From assembly GCF_037392515.1 (NCBI RefSeq), contig NC_090292.1:41350247-41414246 (forward strand): a stretch of DNA of 64,000 nt. The letters run 5' to 3'. Shown here one piece after another: positions 51,172 through 59,399 of the stretch. How positions within the stretch are numbered: the stretch's first letter is position 1; each line of letters begins with the position of its first letter. Both the position numbers and the translations under genes were made by a program. Under the pieces are notes generated by a model, which was not told the origin of the DNA, ran no database searches, and saw nothing but the letters and a program-made list of their open reading frames with translations. The stretch comes from Haliotis asinina. Taxonomy: Eukaryota; Mollusca; Gastropoda; Lepetellida; Haliotidae.

Positions 51172-54100
51172 CAGTAGTAGTAGTAGTAGCAGTAGTAGCA
51201 GCAGCAGTAGTAGTAGTAGCGAAGAAGAAGTGGATATTTATTTTTGCTGTCGTATTGATGTTCAGATTGTGTTGATGTTGATACTGTTGATATTGCTTTT
51301 AGCCTATATGGGTGGCCCTAAGGAACTTGAAGAAGCAATCTCCGTACAGTGCACCCCGGATGCCATCACAGCTTCTGTGGACCTTCCGAAACTCAAGGCA
51401 GCGTTTGCCAACACCGACCCCTCACACCTACATCTCGGTGACGTCACGTGTACAGGTGTAACCCATGGCAACACGTGGTCAGCAACTGCAAATCACGGCT
51501 CCTGCAAAACGCAAAGACAGGCCAGTATTTTCTGTCAGATACTGCTAACCACAGCCCCACAAGTACAGTTCTTTCAACAATGGTTATTTACTAACTGATA
51601 ACGTTAACAATATTTTTGTCGCTGTAAACCGAGCACTAACAATGCTCTCAAAGGCAATGAATTAAGCTTGTGGTGCTTTTAAGGTGCGTTCTCACGGTGC
51701 GACTTGCAGTAACAGCTGGTAGCCCACGACGTATCTCATGGTCTCGGACTCTTCGAATTGGATTATGTCATCGTTGGTTATTTGTGTATAATGATGCTCA
51801 TGACGTCAGTTCCGGACTGGCTTGTCAGTTCTTCTGTCGTGTAGCAAGAATGTGTGACTCTTGCTTTACGCCGCGCTCAGCTATTACTGTTGTCTACATT
51901 AAATCAAGTCTGGACCAGACAGTGATTGACAGCGTGAACATTCATCAACATACCGAAACGACTCTCATTCAAACAATGACCTACGATCCAAATAGATACC
52001 ACAAACAACTCTGGTTACACGGAAGACCAATTCCTTGTTTCATAAGAAAGTGTTATTTGCAAATGAATTTTAAGTTTAAACTTTAATAACATCGTATTTC
52101 TATATTCTATTGCGGCGTGCAGGCAGCATGACCTTGACAAAGACGTCACAGACTGTCCCTGTTTGATGAGGTCGTAAAATGATTCACACTGCATCTGGCT
52201 CACTGGTTACACCTGTTCTGCGCTTTGTGTGCTTATTCAATGTAGTTCTGTAACGCACAAAGAGATTGACATATCAGACAGCCAAACGTTTCTCGCAACA
52301 GAGCCTCGTTTTGAGATTTTCACGATTTCCGTTTGTCAGAGCTCACTGTATGACATGTTTGCAAGGATTAGAAAGGTGTATCAAATCATAATGATTAATA
52401 TTTATGGACCCAGTTAAATGAATTTGTCTAAAATTGGATTCTTTATCGCACTCAAAAGGATGGAACCCAGTCAAGAGGAAACGAGACTGTTGTTTAAGCA
52501 ATGTTTTGACTTGCTCGACTGAGATACGATGACTTGTATATGGCTTGTGTTTTCCCGTTTTACGAGCATGATTGATCAATTCTAACCCGAATCTTCACAG
52601 GTCTGCTTACATAAAGAACAAACAAAACATAACAATGAACTTCCAAGAGTCGTGATAGTCTACTTAACCCATTAACTGAGTGAGTGTTTTTAGTTTCACG
52701 CCGCTTTTTGCAATATTCAAGCAATATCAGCGGAGGGCATCAGACATGGGCCTCAAACTTTGTACCCTTGTGGAGAATCAAACTCGGATCTTTGGCGTGA
52801 TGAGTGAGCACTGTAATCATCAGGCTACCCCACCACCCCAAACCCACTGTCATAGCTCACAACATGTCATCGTGACCTGACGACGTGAATCGTTGTTTAT
52901 AATGTCAGTCACTGGCTTGTCAGATCTAAACTCGATTATCCATATGTCATAATTCTGGAATATTCCGACGCAATGCATTAAAGAGCAACCCCCAAATATC
53001 TTCTAAATAGTAATACAGGGGCGCGATACGGATGACGTGTCTCAAATTCCATATTGATCCCAGATTTCGTTTTGAAACCCTGCCGACTCTACTTTCCCCA
53101 AAGCTCGGTACTTTCCGCAATTTTCCTTATCCACTAAATTAAGACCTGATGGGCAGGTCATGGGTTTCCTACCCAACGAGAGGTGTGTCAGCTGAATATA
53201 ATAATAATATTCTTTTCTTTTTAAGTTTTATACGATTAATTCAGAAAAATTAAACAATAGCGTACTTGTTGATTACATTAAGAGACTGAAGGGGAAAATA
53301 TGAGTCTTCTTCAAGTCACACATCGTCTGCTTGTTGTAAAAGTGTCAGCAAACATCAGTGACATCGATGTACGATGCTACTGTGTGATGCTTTCAAGAGC
53401 AGCCCCCTATATCTTCCAAACAAGCTGTATTTGGCCGTGCGGGTATATTCTATTAGCGCTTATACCATTGTTTGCTTAGTACCTCATCAGAAAGTTTTGA
53501 GTGAGTCTGGACTACGTTTTCACAAATGACATCATCTGTCACTAGGTGGGTGACGACTTCATCGTCTACAAAACATCCGTTGTGTACAGTCTCCCCGGCA
53601 CCAACCCCGGCGACTACATCACCGACTGGAGCGTGGATATCGACTGTGCATTCAAGCGAAATGCCACGGTCAAGTATTGGCCTGCATAAATATAATTAAA
53701 TGTTTCTCGGGCACATTTTTTTCAAAAGTGACGAGGATGGTAGGACTTTGGTTTTTTTAATTATTTATAGAAAAAAGTGACGAGGGAAGAACACATCTGA
53801 GTTTTCTGTTTCTCTCAGAAATACAGCTTGGGAAGTTTAGCACGTGTTAATGAGTTGTAGATGTAGTCACACTCCTTCTTACAGACACTCATTCTTATAG
53901 GGGACAAATGGATGATGGGAACGCGGCAAAGTCCAAATTATTTGTTTTAAATGGCAATAAAATATGGTTACGCGCACAAATAAAAATGACGCGCCGATGC
54001 CCGAGAAACATTTTACCTTTTATATTTAGCATTTCATTTGTGAAATATTTTCATGAGCTAGTTCATGATAATTTGTTCAAGCATGCATCGTTTTGACTCA

Positions 54101-57100
54101 AGTGTTTCCAATACTTCGTATTTAGAACACGACCCTAGCATTGTTCTGCTCAAGGAAAATGGGAGCGAAACACTGGATTTTCACCAGCCGTTTGTCACCC
54201 CTGCGTGTGAAGAGTGAAAATATTACGTGATAGATAAACAACTTCTTAAACAACTTTTTCTGTGATCGATCATAAATCGTCACATATCAGATCGTGTCGC
54301 GTACAGAGGTTTCAAAACCATATGCTTTATTTGTTTTGTGCAGTTATCCCAATCGAGTTACTTAATTATTCATCGTTCTCATTTGAACCCAAACGAACTG
54401 TAGTTTTTAACACCATTGCTGACTGTAGTTACATGTCTCTAAATGCGTTCATAATATGCAAATGTTTGATATTTTTTCCTGTAAAATGGTATTATCATGA
54501 TGATCAGGGGACCAAGGCCTTCTTGTGAACATCATAGTTTTAATAGTTGTTAAAACTACCTATTTTAATGAAGTAAACAACAACAAAAAACGCCCAAACC
54601 CATTTTATTTCTATTTTCGTAAGTGCAAAAAATTAAACTTTTTGTCTATTTCAAGGCTAAAACAAACAACTCCATCATTAACGAGAGTAACAACGCTGGT
54701 GTGAACACGACGTCCAACTACCCCGCCGTCGTCAGGATCTTCAGCGACAGAGGTCTTCATAACGAGGTGAAAGGTCAGCCAATCAGAGTCAAGCTCGGGA
54801 GTGACTTGTATGCGGAAGTGGAATTCAGTGCCAATTTCCAGGCAAGCCTGAAACTCCAGGAATGTTCCCTTAAGGATGATCCAGCAAGCTCGACTGGTTA
54901 TGACCTGATTAGAAAAGGGTGAGTGAGTGAGGTTAGCCTTAAGCCGCATTTAGCGATATCCCAGTTGAGGGGATACCAGGAATTCGGTTCACACGTTGTA
55001 CCCATATTAGGAATCGAACCCGGTGTTCGGAGTGACGAGCGAAAGCTTAAACTACGAGGCTAACCCATACAGCCCCTAAACAACGAAATGATGTAATTAC
55101 AATGTAGGCGATACACATTTATTATTTTGTTGTCTGAACAAGAGAACCAAGTGATTAAAATAATGAGCATTGGGATACGATGACATGTGTCAACAAAGTC
55201 AGCAGACCTGACAACCTGATATCGCTGGTGGCTTCTTGCCACAACTGTTCGTTACTGAAGACCAGTTCTAATCGGGATCTTCACTGCATTTATTTGGTGC
55301 TTCATTATACTGGTAGTATAGACAGTATACACCTATCGTAATTGGTGTCTAAAATACCCGGATATCCACGGGTGCATTCTAATCTCGTTCTCTACAGATG
55401 TGGAGATAAATTAGTAGCAACACAGGTGTCTGTTGTGTCCATAGAGTGCTCAATCGTCTGGCATAACAGGATTCGGTATTCGCTGTGGAGAGCTACGTCA
55501 GTCAGGGGTGTCAGACTCTGAGTCATGAGTTTCACCCAAGTGGTTAACGTCTCACATCAGCATCAATTATTATCTTACCTCACACATAAATGTCGTTGTC
55601 AGATTGGCTGAGCGCTCGTCTACTATTTTGAATGCTTCCCGCGTACAAGCGAGGTGTATTGCAATACACCCGACTGCCAAAAGCAATGCATTCGGTATTT
55701 TGTGGTAGTTATCTCGAATAACATTGGATCGCGCAATGCACTGAAATTACCGATGTTTTACGAATGCGAATCGATGAAAGGGAGATAACTCTACATCTGT
55801 TTTTCTTGCGTCGTCCGGCATATCTGCGATGGTTACGAAAAAAATGCCGCGCATTCCAATAAATAAATTTTGACAACACGTTCAAATGTAGTCCCTGTCA
55901 ATATTAGGAAGGCGAATTTACTTAACAACCTACGGGCAACAACAGCAAGGTCTCAAGATTCGAATCGTTTGATTCACACATGCTGTCTGAAGTGTACGAT
56001 CCGATATTCATGCTTTATACAGTTCAAAATTAACATTAAGGTGTTTGGTAAGATAAATACGGGCTCAGGGAACATAAACAAACATCGGGGATACCTCAAC
56101 CCATGGCCCCCTCATGACCGGTGAACAACCACCAATATAGCCCCTAAGTTAGACTAACAGCTAGTCTCTGAAATGAACATATTTTACTGAAAAAAATCGT
56201 TCATAGTGAAAAAAATAATATAATGAAATGGAGCCCTGAGACTCTCTTCATTTTCAGCTTCATTTGATTTGAAGCTATGGAAATCTAGACTTGCCATATT
56301 TTCTAGACTTGCGTGGGCTTTCTTGGATATTTATACTTCAGGGTCTGTACAACAGACTACCCCTAAGAAGGCCAATTCACTTCCAGAGACTTCACGTTGG
56401 GTGGTACTTCCAGTGACAAACAACGTTTCATACATTTTCGAATGGACTCGTGCTTGTCAGTTCACTTTAAGGAAGCGATCGACTTTGCAGAAATAAGAAA
56501 TTTCTGATCTTACTCTCCCCAATTTAGCCAACGATTAAGACTCTCAACAGCTGTAACAATCAACAATCATAGCTGTACACTTGGTCTGGTCTAGTAGTTA
56601 GATTTGGCGACCGCGCATTTTAGAACCAGAAATGGTTCTTAAATCAGTGTTCCCACATTTGTCTGAAAAAATATCTCTGATTTTTCCAGACAAATATTGT
56701 ATTTTCAAATTTGATATTATATTTTTTATAATTTTTTATTTTAATTTTTCAAAGACACAACAACGTATGTACCAGGGTGCTTTGAACATATATTACTGTG
56801 TCTGAAATTTGATATCGTAAATACAGCCTCCCATCTCCCGTGTCCATCCACGCCTTTTTATCATGACATGACAATGTCAACAAAAATTAAACATCCTTTC
56901 CCCGTTAGCTATTCTTTATTGACTTATAGCCAATATCTTGTTGATGGTTGCCATAAGCCCTTGTACTAGAGACACTGATTAGTTGGATATGAAACACAAC
57001 AAGATTATTCCGTGATTTCATCATTCATGGTGGGAGCCCTGGGAATACGCTTGTCACCGGAAATCAAGTACCGGAAGTAGCGCAACGCGAGCCTCACCAG

Positions 57101-57467
57101 CCCAAAGCTTTGTCTGGCGTGTCGGTTTATTACTATTCACACAGACATGGAGTGAATGATTTGCTCCAGAAGATATTTGACTGTAATTTTGAAATAATGA
57201 CTTTCACTTTGCAGTTGCCCTGTAGACAGCGACACGAGCATCGTTGCCGAGACATCTTCTGCCACTGTGTTCCATTTCAAAGCCGCAGAGTTCATAGCAG
57301 GGGTCACTTCCGTTTACCTGACCTGTGACGTCACATACTGTTTAGCTGATGACAATAGTCAGGCCTGTAATCATCAGTGCAGCACTAGCCCTCATGGACG
57401 TAGAGAGGAACCCGATTATTCCCGGACTTCTGTCAGGATCGCAAAGAAATTGGATATGTTTCTGTGA
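37419..57467 (+). CDS. SRCR(x4)-CUB-ZP secreted/surface glycoprotein, DMBT1-like, 14 exons, 5' incomplete
   Basis: Joined exons: 37419-37566, 39822-40003, 40820-40961, 42407-42582, 44386-44542, 45905-46083, 46819-46963, 47719-47942, 48890-49062, 50030-50165, 51303-51520, 53546-53668, 54656-54918, 57215-57467. They give about 838 residues plus a stop: SRCR1 about 1-110, SRCR2 111-216, SRCR3 217-328, SRCR4 329-451, CUB 452-554, ZP 555-820. Each junction keeps frame. SRCR1-3 have six cysteines each and a two-exon structure, as in group A SRCR domains. The SRCR-CUB-ZP order is that of DMBT1/hensin-like proteins, which bind microbes or matrix and polymerise through ZP. Extracellular location is inferred. 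No signal-peptide exon was found and no transmembrane segment follows ZP. The exon 8 acceptor and exon 11 donor are the weakest boundaries. SRCR copy number could be higher if upstream exons exist. Confidence 0.85.
37533..38960 (+). repeat. 60-bp array of exon 1 end plus splice donor, 24 units
   Basis: The unit is 60 bp with no indel across 24 copies. About 31 bases match the end of SRCR exon 1 (coding VICKHLFYER) and about 29 match the start of intron 1. The donor GTGAGT recurs at 37567 and every 60 bases after it. It is intact in 21 of 24 copies and altered at 37807 (GTCAGT), 38467 (GTGAAT) and 38947 (GTCAGT). Two unit types, one with TAAACACTT and one with TAGACACTT, alternate in parts of the array. 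A 304-codon open frame across it arises because 60 is a multiple of 3; I do not call it a protein. Confidence 0.97.
39385..39482 (+). mobile_element. Family B SINE, 3' truncated
   Basis: Intact pol III-type boxes (gccgggtggttaaagcg; GGTTCGATTCC), then broken after tgtgaagccca. Lies in intron 1 of the SRCR gene. Confidence 0.82.
39822..40003 (+). CDS. Exon 2: SRCR1 second half
   Basis: Acceptor ctcctgtag, donor T|GTGAGT, phases 2 in and 1 out. Carries the four remaining SRCR cysteines: APKC, MTEC, SVC and AIIC, with a hydrophobic C-terminal strand. The junction with exon 1 restores ERFNMFGYS, so SRCR1 has six cysteines (group A pattern). Confidence 0.9.
40070..40262 (+). mobile_element. Family A SINE, diverged
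   Basis: gaagatccaggttggttgat to cctgattgcggctttatgc, in the intron between SRCR1 and SRCR2. A short inverted piece follows at 40440-40495. Confidence 0.75.
40640..40812. repeat. Minisatellite of about 26 bp upstream of SRCR exon 3
   Basis: About six diverged units of tgttgatcttcacgggtgtc. The last unit runs to the acceptor region of exon 3. Confidence 0.85.
40820..40961 (+). CDS. Exon 3: SRCR2 first half
   Basis: Acceptor gatttag, donor TG|GTAAGT, phases 1 in and 2 out. The translation shows the SRCR core GRPEVYYYGSWGTIC followed by ITMLCTFNQYW, with both first-half cysteines. A minisatellite of about 26 bp built on tgttgatcttcacggg lies just upstream and partly forms the acceptor region, so the 5' boundary is slightly uncertain (an alternative AG lies at 40809-40810). 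Confidence 0.85.
41212..41270. repeat. (GGTCC/GGTCT)n pentanucleotide tract
   Basis: About eleven units in an intron of the SRCR gene. Confidence 0.9.
42087..42240. mobile_element. MITE with 22-bp terminal inverted repeats
   Basis: Left end TATACTGAGCAGCAAAAGAA and right end (reverse complement) TATACTGATCAGCAAAAGAA match at 21 of 22 positions over 42087-42108 and 42219-42240. Length 154 bp, TA borders, Tc1/mariner-type ends, and an internal repeat of aatgacattcat. Lies in the intron before SRCR exon 4. Confidence 0.8.
42407..42582 (+). CDS. Exon 4: SRCR2 second half
   Basis: Acceptor tacgctag, donor G|GTACAC (weak), phases 2 in and 1 out. Contains NLHC, IDYCAWENSTC and VGISC, giving the four C-terminal SRCR cysteines. 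An NST glycosylation sequon is present. Much of the exon and the following intron start is duplicated at 49072-49255. Confidence 0.88.
42652..42738. repeat. (GTGA)n tract
   Basis: About 21 uninterrupted GTGA units, the expanded tail of a degraded family B SINE that follows (to about 42790). Confidence 0.97.
43017..43446. repeat. 65/66-bp tandem array, about seven copies
   Basis: Near-identical units with gcatattggggaaaataagg and tggtaatataatatagcg. A looser repeat (agggtaaatgttatc) continues to about 43870. Confidence 0.95.
43945..44185 (-). mobile_element. Family A SINE, long copy
   Basis: gggattgagtttagttttac to gggttgctgaaggcg, in the SRCR2-SRCR3 intron. Confidence 0.88.
44386..44542 (+). 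CDS. Exon 5: SRCR3 first half
   Basis: Acceptor gtgtttcag, donor AG|GTAGAT, phases 1 in and 2 out. The translation runs DVHDITLTGGPQPWKGRFEV, then ASVC and AVQVCRSMGF. It is the most typical first-half SRCR exon here, with both cysteines and an NIT sequon. Confidence 0.92.
44570..44885 (-). mobile_element. Two overlapping family A SINE copies
   Basis: cagcaatattccacctccgg and cagcaatattccagctatat starts about 70 bases apart share one 3' part, inside the intron after SRCR exon 5. Confidence 0.8.
45080..45420 (+). mobile_element. Two family B SINEs in tandem
   Basis: Copies at 45080-45215 (diverged B box ggtttcattcc) and 45275-45420 (GGTTCGATTCC), the second ending in (ACTC)n just before the 45446 element. 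Confidence 0.85.
45446..45864. mobile_element. Inverted-repeat-bounded element filled with a 48-bp tandem repeat
   Basis: 26-bp inverted ends (45446-45471 and 45839-45864) differ at two positions. Between them lie about eight 48-bp units containing gctccgacactgatcatag. The minus strand is open through the array as a 16-residue repeat (GALAQAQQTHQT core), which I read as an artefact. A single related unit with the same end lies at about 2857-2906. Confidence 0.78.
45905..46083 (+). CDS. Exon 6: SRCR3 second half
   Basis: Acceptor ttaacgccag, donor G|GTAGGT, phases 2 in and 1 out. Contains LQLYCVGFESNIGEC, SNDC and VGAVDC, the four expected cysteines. It follows the 45446-45864 repeat element by only about 40 bases. 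Confidence 0.92.
46819..46963 (+). CDS. Exon 7: SRCR4 first half, lacking one conserved Cys
   Basis: Acceptor tataacag, donor CA|GTGAGT, phases 1 in and 2 out. The fold pattern is kept (GLEVKV, FEGTVQI, NGRWSTVD, AKAICSTMGF), but the usual TVC is TVD, so the first SRCR cysteine is Asp. A degraded partial copy of this exon lies in the following intron (47104-47162). Confidence 0.88.
47104..47210 (+). pseudogene. Decayed partial copies of SRCR4 exon 7
   Basis: 47104-47162 matches exon 7 from ggtcaaggtc to attctatca at roughly 80% of positions (shared ccatttgaag). Two shorter echoes (ggtcgagtctggaaagttt and cgattccggaaaact) follow. No donor or full-length frame remains. Confidence 0.75.
47490..47702 (-). 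mobile_element. Family A SINE
   Basis: atgttgggtttaacgctgca to ggaacttcacgggt; ends about 20 bases before the SRCR exon 8 acceptor. Confidence 0.82.
47719..47942 (+). CDS. Exon 8: SRCR4 second half, start uncertain
   Basis: Clear SRCR second half from EFWVISSRDTTP onward, with IVSLHC, FHIGQC and AGIHC and a donor G|GTGAGT (phase 1 out). The Cys normally ten residues before the last one is Asp (TTDHNAKH). The acceptor at 47717-47718 is the only nearby AG that gives the required phase, but it adds an unusual Cys-rich stretch (AGFCCTAMHAM), so the true start could differ. Confidence 0.75.
48660..48830. repeat. T/G-rich tract before the CUB exon
   Basis: Mostly tttg and (gtt)n units. It may serve as an extended pyrimidine-type tract but is otherwise low complexity. 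Confidence 0.85.
48890..49062 (+). CDS. Exon 9: CUB domain first half
   Basis: Acceptor tttgtgtag, donor ACG|GTGAGT, phases 1 in and 0 out. The translation starts DCGLQYYGHDSGVITSDNYP and continues with DCLYHI and RFYFTDLHL, the CUB start with its first disulphide pair and the NYP motif. CUB domains mediate extracellular protein or glycan binding. Confidence 0.9.
49072..49255 (+). pseudogene. Recent partial copy of SRCR2 exon 4 inside the CUB intron
   Basis: The 184 bases match 42470-42653 with three substitutions and no indel, by direct comparison. The copy holds the last 113 bases of exon 4 with its donor and about 70 bases of intron, but not the acceptor, so it should not be spliced in as an exon. 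It starts 9 bases after the CUB exon donor. Confidence 0.93.
49252..49410 (-). mobile_element. Family B SINE next to the duplicated exon
   Basis: gtgagtgagtgaggttttac immediately follows the 184-bp exon copy. The source exon is likewise followed by a (GTGA)n/SINE tail. Confidence 0.85.
49505..49748 (+). mobile_element. Family A SINE with a local insertion
   Basis: ttgtaagaggcgactaacgg to aaaactaaactcactcc, with extra bases (cataacacagaatgcactac) near 49553. Confidence 0.85.
50030..50165 (+). CDS. Exon 10: CUB domain second half
   Basis: Acceptor ctgtctcag, donor A|GTAGGT, phases 0 in and 1 out. The translation has the end of a CUB fold: LSSISGNQGPSDVIFTKD, LYIRFKAHKG and FQFNW. The usual third and fourth CUB cysteines are missing, leaving a single disulphide in this domain. 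Confidence 0.85.
50335..50525 (+). mobile_element. Family A SINE
   Basis: tttgtcgtaaaaggcgacta to actaaactcactcac, in the CUB-ZP intron. Confidence 0.87.
50795..51002. repeat. Imperfect (AGT/AGC)n tract
   Basis: Trinucleotide-like repeat of agtagcagtag type inside a CUB-ZP intron. Confidence 0.92.
51126..51224. repeat. (AGT)n trinucleotide repeat upstream of ZP exon
   Basis: About 31 AGT/AGC/GGT units. One frame reads poly-Ser and stays open into exon 11. Confidence 0.95.
51303..51520 (+). CDS. Exon 11: ZP-N first part
   Basis: Acceptor tattgctttttag-like (ag at 51301-51302), phase 1 in. Contains EAISVQCTPDAITASVDLPK, GDVTC and HGSCKTQRQ, the first three ZP-N cysteines. ZP spacing places the exon end at 51520, where the intron starts with GC rather than GT. 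A canonical donor would add about 15 residues (CAA|GTACAG at 51565). Reading through reaches a stop within about 80 bases. Confidence 0.82.
52678..52838 (-). mobile_element. Family B SINE, diverged
   Basis: gagtgagtgtttttagtttc to caggctaccccaccacccc. Confidence 0.82.
53546..53668 (+). CDS. Exon 12: ZP-N second part
   Basis: Acceptor tgtcactag, donor ACG|GTCAAG, phases 0 in and 0 out. VGDDFIVYKTSVVY matches the ZP-N strand after the CGT-type motif, and VDIDCAF carries the fourth ZP-N cysteine. Confidence 0.88.
54656..54918 (+). CDS. Exon 13: ZP-C first part
   Basis: Acceptor ctatttcaag, donor GG|GTGAGT, phases 0 in and 2 out. Contains the ZP linker and ZP-C features: VVRIFSD, IRVKLGSDLYAEVEF, LKLQEC and TGYDLIRKG. 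The next exon completes KGCPVD, a ZP-C hallmark. The donor lies in the tail of a SINE that abuts the exon. Confidence 0.92.
54919..55075 (-). mobile_element. Family B SINE abutting ZP exon 13
   Basis: Starts exactly at the exon 13 donor (gtgagtgagtgaggttagcc) and runs to gaggctaacccatacagccc. Confidence 0.85.
55290..57214 (+). other. Last intron of the SRCR-CUB-ZP gene
   Basis: Phase requirements are met by joining exon 13 directly to exon 14. An open stretch after ctctacag at 55397 (TGTGGAGAT...) was considered and dropped. No other exon is visible. Confidence 0.6.
57215..57467 (+). CDS. Exon 14: ZP-C end and stop
   Basis: Acceptor cactttgcag, phase 2 in. The translation reads CPVDSDTSIV, FHFKAAEFIAG, VYLTCDVTYC and QACNHQC, the remaining ZP-C cysteines. 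A dibasic GRREEP site follows, as at the usual cleavage site of ZP proteins. About 20 hydrophilic residues and a TGA stop come next, with no transmembrane or GPI-type tail. Confidence 0.9.
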
Positions 57468-57552
57468 AAGTGCTATCTTAAATCACGAAATCGTAATTAT
57501 CTCTCCTAAACGTGTTAAAATCACCAACATTATTTACTCACGAAGTTCACCA

Positions 57553-57558
57553 AATAAA
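57553..57558 (+). terminator. Poly(A) signal AATAAA of the SRCR-CUB-ZP gene
   Basis: AATAAA lies 86 bases after the TGA stop of exon 14, giving a plausible short 3' UTR. This supports exon 14 as a terminal exon. Confidence 0.6.
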
Positions 57559-57617
57559 AGAAGTCTTCATCATAATAGTATTTACTAATTTTGTCAAAGA
57601 TTCTGCAATAGTCGCAT

Positions 57618-57724
57618 CTGGACCCAGATTTTCGAAGTTCTCTTGGCTCTAAGATAGTCGTAAGTGCCATTCATTAACCTACGACTATCTTAACGCTAAG
57701 AGAGCTACGAAAATCTAGACCTAG
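57618..57724. mobile_element. Foldback/MITE-like palindrome
   Basis: Arms 57618-57664 and 57677-57724 are inverted copies (agattttcg ends; aagatagtcgtaag near the centre). Lies just after the SRCR gene poly(A) signal. Confidence 0.8.
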
Positions 57725-58443
57725 GATCAGACAAACAATCATCTCAACAACTGGATGACATACATCAAACATGTCTGCGAGACTGACTAGCCAAACCCCT
57801 TACTCTTCGTTGTAGAAGTATATATTCGCAGGGGCTTGTAACCCTTATAACTGCCATCAAGGTATGCGCTGTCACTAACGAGCTCTTCGCACTATATGTA
57901 TATGTGCTAGGATTCCGTTATTGACACTACATACCTTTCTGACAGTGACGTGCAGACCACTTTGTATATGTTTACAGACAGTTTGCAAAATAGCCACTGG
58001 CCCTCTAGGCCCCAGTAAACATCCCGACTGGCTAGTGAATTTTCAAGGGATCATTTCGCACTGCTTGACAAGTATTACATGAGCAAGAGCAATGAATGCG
58101 TTTGTGACAAGCAGGCGGGGCAAGTAATCTGGACGAATACACTTGGTTGCTACAGGTAGATTGGCGATTAAGCACGCGCAATACATGCTGACCGTGACGT
58201 GAAATCAATACACGTTTAACACGTGTCTCGTAGAGCGATATAGTTCAACAAAACATCATCACGACACGATTCGCACGATGAAATTGTGCTGTTCAATATT
58301 TAGACGACAACTCGTTTCCCTCTTGTTTCAAATGGAATGTTCTTGAGGGCGTTCCTATATATGCAAATTAGGGTCATTTGTCAGATCGTGTCTAATCTCA
58401 TCCTTGTAAAGCAGTAAATATGTCACTCTGCCCTACTTGTTAC

Positions 58444-58587
58444 CACAGGGGCTTCTAACGCTAAAAACTGCCATCAAGGTATATATTGCTCCTAATGGGG
58501 TATTAGTGCTATAGCAGTATAATAGTAATACCCCATTAGGGACCATATATACCTTGATGGCAGTTTTTAGCGTTACAAGCCCCTGTG
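58444..58587. mobile_element. Long hairpin element with 62-bp arms
   Basis: Arms 58444-58505 and 58526-58587 match at about 58 of 62 positions around a 20-base loop. Shared core is aactgccatcaaggtatata. A partial single-arm relative lies at 57831-57866. Confidence 0.9.
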
Positions 58588-59399
58588 CTTGTTACGGTGA
58601 GCTTGAAACTTTCAGACATCGCCTAAGGAACCATTCAACACTTATGGCTAGAGGGTGATGTCATGCGTGGCATGTACAAAATTCATGACCAAAAATGATT
58701 TTGGAGACTTCTTGACTTCTTGAAAGATTGAACAGAGTCCACAGATTCGATGTCTGGGTATTTGGTTATAAAGTCGAGGAGCATACACAGAAAAGGCGAG
58801 TTCGGCGAGTTCGGTTGACGTTGATGGGATGGGTGGTTTAAAATATTTTATTGCCGCTTCATTCCATGAAGCCTTTTTCGCGTCAGAAAATGTATTGGAA
58901 CTATCCCCATCGACGTCTTAACGAAGGAAACGATATGGAAAACAAAACGGTATTCTACCATGACTTCACTAAACACTGGATTGTGATTGGCTAATCAAAG
59001 TCATTCAGTGGTATGTAATCATATTATATGCCTACGGTTTTCAAACACAGAGTGATCGTTTTTAAAAGCTTAATAACGCGGTTATGATAGAATGGAGAAA
59101 AACATACTGAGTTGGAAAATGAGTTATGTAACGATATTTAACAGTATGTCTATCTCCTACTTTCATAATAAGAGAGATAGAAACATATACATGTACTTTA
59201 TGGCCTCTATCTCATGACTTTAACCTTCTGAGCCCGTTTTCATACTGCTTTAAACAATATTCCAGCAACTTGACGTCAGTCGTCACAATAAAGTCCGGAC
59301 ACAATGTACCCATGTTGGGAATCCAACTCAGGTCTTTGGCGGGAGTGACGAGACTCGGTTGACATGTCATCGTATCCCAAATTGCACAGAACCCGTGTA

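Noticed and set aside
55397..55440. Possible extra ZP exon starting TGTGGAGATAAA
   Set aside because: Joining exon 13 directly to 57215 gives the expected KGCPVD motif and correct phase. The alternative breaks the ZP-C pattern.
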